NCBI GenBank assembly: GCA_949298295.1 | Contig: CASFWS010000080.1 | Span: forward strand, 1-5,153 | Origin: an uncultured Bacillota bacterium | Lineage (GTDB): Bacteria; Bacillota_I; Bacilli_A; RFN20; CAG-826 | Length of the DNA: 5,153 nt | Reading direction: 5' to 3' | In this document: piece by piece, positions 4,867 through 5,153 of the stretch | Layout: each line of letters starts with the position of its first letter | Position numbering within the stretch: position 1 is the first letter of the stretch | The notes under the pieces: model-generated | The model's input: the letters and a program-made list of their open reading frames with translations, nothing else | Databases searched by the model: none | Told to the model about the DNA's origin: nothing | Position numbers and translations under genes: made by a program

Positions 4867-5153
4867 AACGAGGAGTGCTACCGCATCGCCGAGGAGGCCC
4901 GCAGCAGGGGTAAGGACCCGGAGACCAAGGTGGAGATTCCCAGAGCGGAGGACCTGGCCTCCAGGGTGGAGAAGCTCCTGGACGATTACGAGGTCGCCGG
5001 CATCGCCGAGACCATCAGAAAGCTCACGGACGAATTGGGCAACAGGGAACTCGTCTCCCTGATGGCCGCCAAGGAGATGGCCAAGAGGTCATCCGGGGAC
5101 AGAGAGAAGGCACTGGACACCGCCATACGTGTCGGTCTGGCCGTCCTCACCGA
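4855..5153 (+). CDS. polC: Archaeal DNA polymerase D large subunit (DP2), N-terminal fragment
   Basis: About 99 residues, open to the right edge. The sequence carries the conserved N-terminal pattern of archaeal PolD DP2: ECYRIAEEARSRGKDPETKV, then EIPRAEDLASRVEKLL, then a helical stretch (GIAETIRKLTDELGNRE), and finally AIRVGLAVLT(E), which matches the family's RTALAILTEG block. DP2 is the catalytic subunit of the archaeal family-D replicative polymerase and is normally over 1,000 residues, so less than a tenth is present. The native N-terminus (roughly the first 10-25 residues and the start codon) is absent, replaced by the bacterial protein. Bacteria do not normally carry this gene. The wording EIPRAEDLASRVE recalls Thermoplasmata and related Euryarchaeota, but that placement is from memory. 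The symbol polC here is the archaeal usage, not the bacterial PolC. The fragment most likely comes from another organism. Confidence 0.82.
   Translation, partial: MADANEECYRIAEEARSRGKDPETKVEIPRAEDLASRVEKLLDDYEVAGIAETIRKLTDELGNRELVSLMAAKEMAKRSSGDREKALDTAIRVGLAVLT

Noticed and set aside
4643..5062. Plus-strand frame of 139 codons spanning the junction
   Set aside because: It overlaps the frame from 4525, which carries the signal anchor and the DP2 motifs; its own product is arginine/proline/serine-rich with no motif and no ribosome binding site.
1..5153. A hybrid bacterial-archaeal replication system
   Set aside because: Only an N-terminal DP2 fragment lacking its own start is present, joined to an unrelated envelope gene; a chimeric sequence explains this better.
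1..5153. tRNA, rRNA, CRISPR arrays, insertion sequences or attachment sites
   Set aside because: No cloverleaf, regularly spaced repeats, transposase motifs or terminal inverted repeats were seen on reading both strands.

Overview
The window is GC-rich and most of it (1 to about 4855) reads as one bacterial genome, probably of the Bacillota. The replicative polymerase on the minus strand is of the Bacillus subtilis DnaE type and starts the same way. Two genes have clear Shine-Dalgarno sequences, one promoter has a perfect TATAAT box, and TGA works as a stop while tryptophan is TGG, which argues against the mycoplasma code. A finer placement (a GC-rich Bacilli or Erysipelotrichia-like gut or rumen lineage) is only a guess.

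Layout. 1-2027 (minus): first 675 codons of DNA polymerase III alpha subunit DnaE, running off the left edge, with an intact polymerase active site but a PHP domain that has lost its metal-binding histidines. 2028-2088: a short spacer with a TATAAT box and a perfect 16-bp palindrome. 2089-2292 (minus): a 67-residue zinc-ribbon protein. 2320-2805 (plus): a two-helix membrane protein resembling the YcxB family. 2806-3405 (minus): an XRE/Cro-type helix-turn-helix regulator fused to four membrane helices, whose stop codon abuts that of the preceding gene. 3406-3608: a divergent promoter region with a direct repeat and two small palindromes. 3609-4511 and 4525 onward (plus): two membrane-anchored extracytoplasmic proteins in an operon.

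The most striking feature is at the right end. The second operon gene continues, with no break in frame, from its bacterial membrane-anchored N-terminus into a sequence that reads as the N-terminal region of the large subunit (DP2) of archaeal DNA polymerase D. The switch falls near 4849-4866. Arginine and leucine codon use changes at about the same place. The simplest explanation is a chimeric join between a bacterium and a co-occurring archaeon, plausibly a Thermoplasmata-type methanogen, made during metagenome assembly. A real fusion is possible but much less likely. Replicative polymerases of two domains of life at opposite ends of a 5-kb window should not be read as a hybrid replisome.

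Functionally, dnaE with its promoter is a replication locus. The XRE-membrane regulator and the divergent anchored-protein operon look like a cell-envelope locus with possible autoregulation. No RNA genes, CRISPR arrays, insertion sequences or convincing intrinsic terminators were seen.
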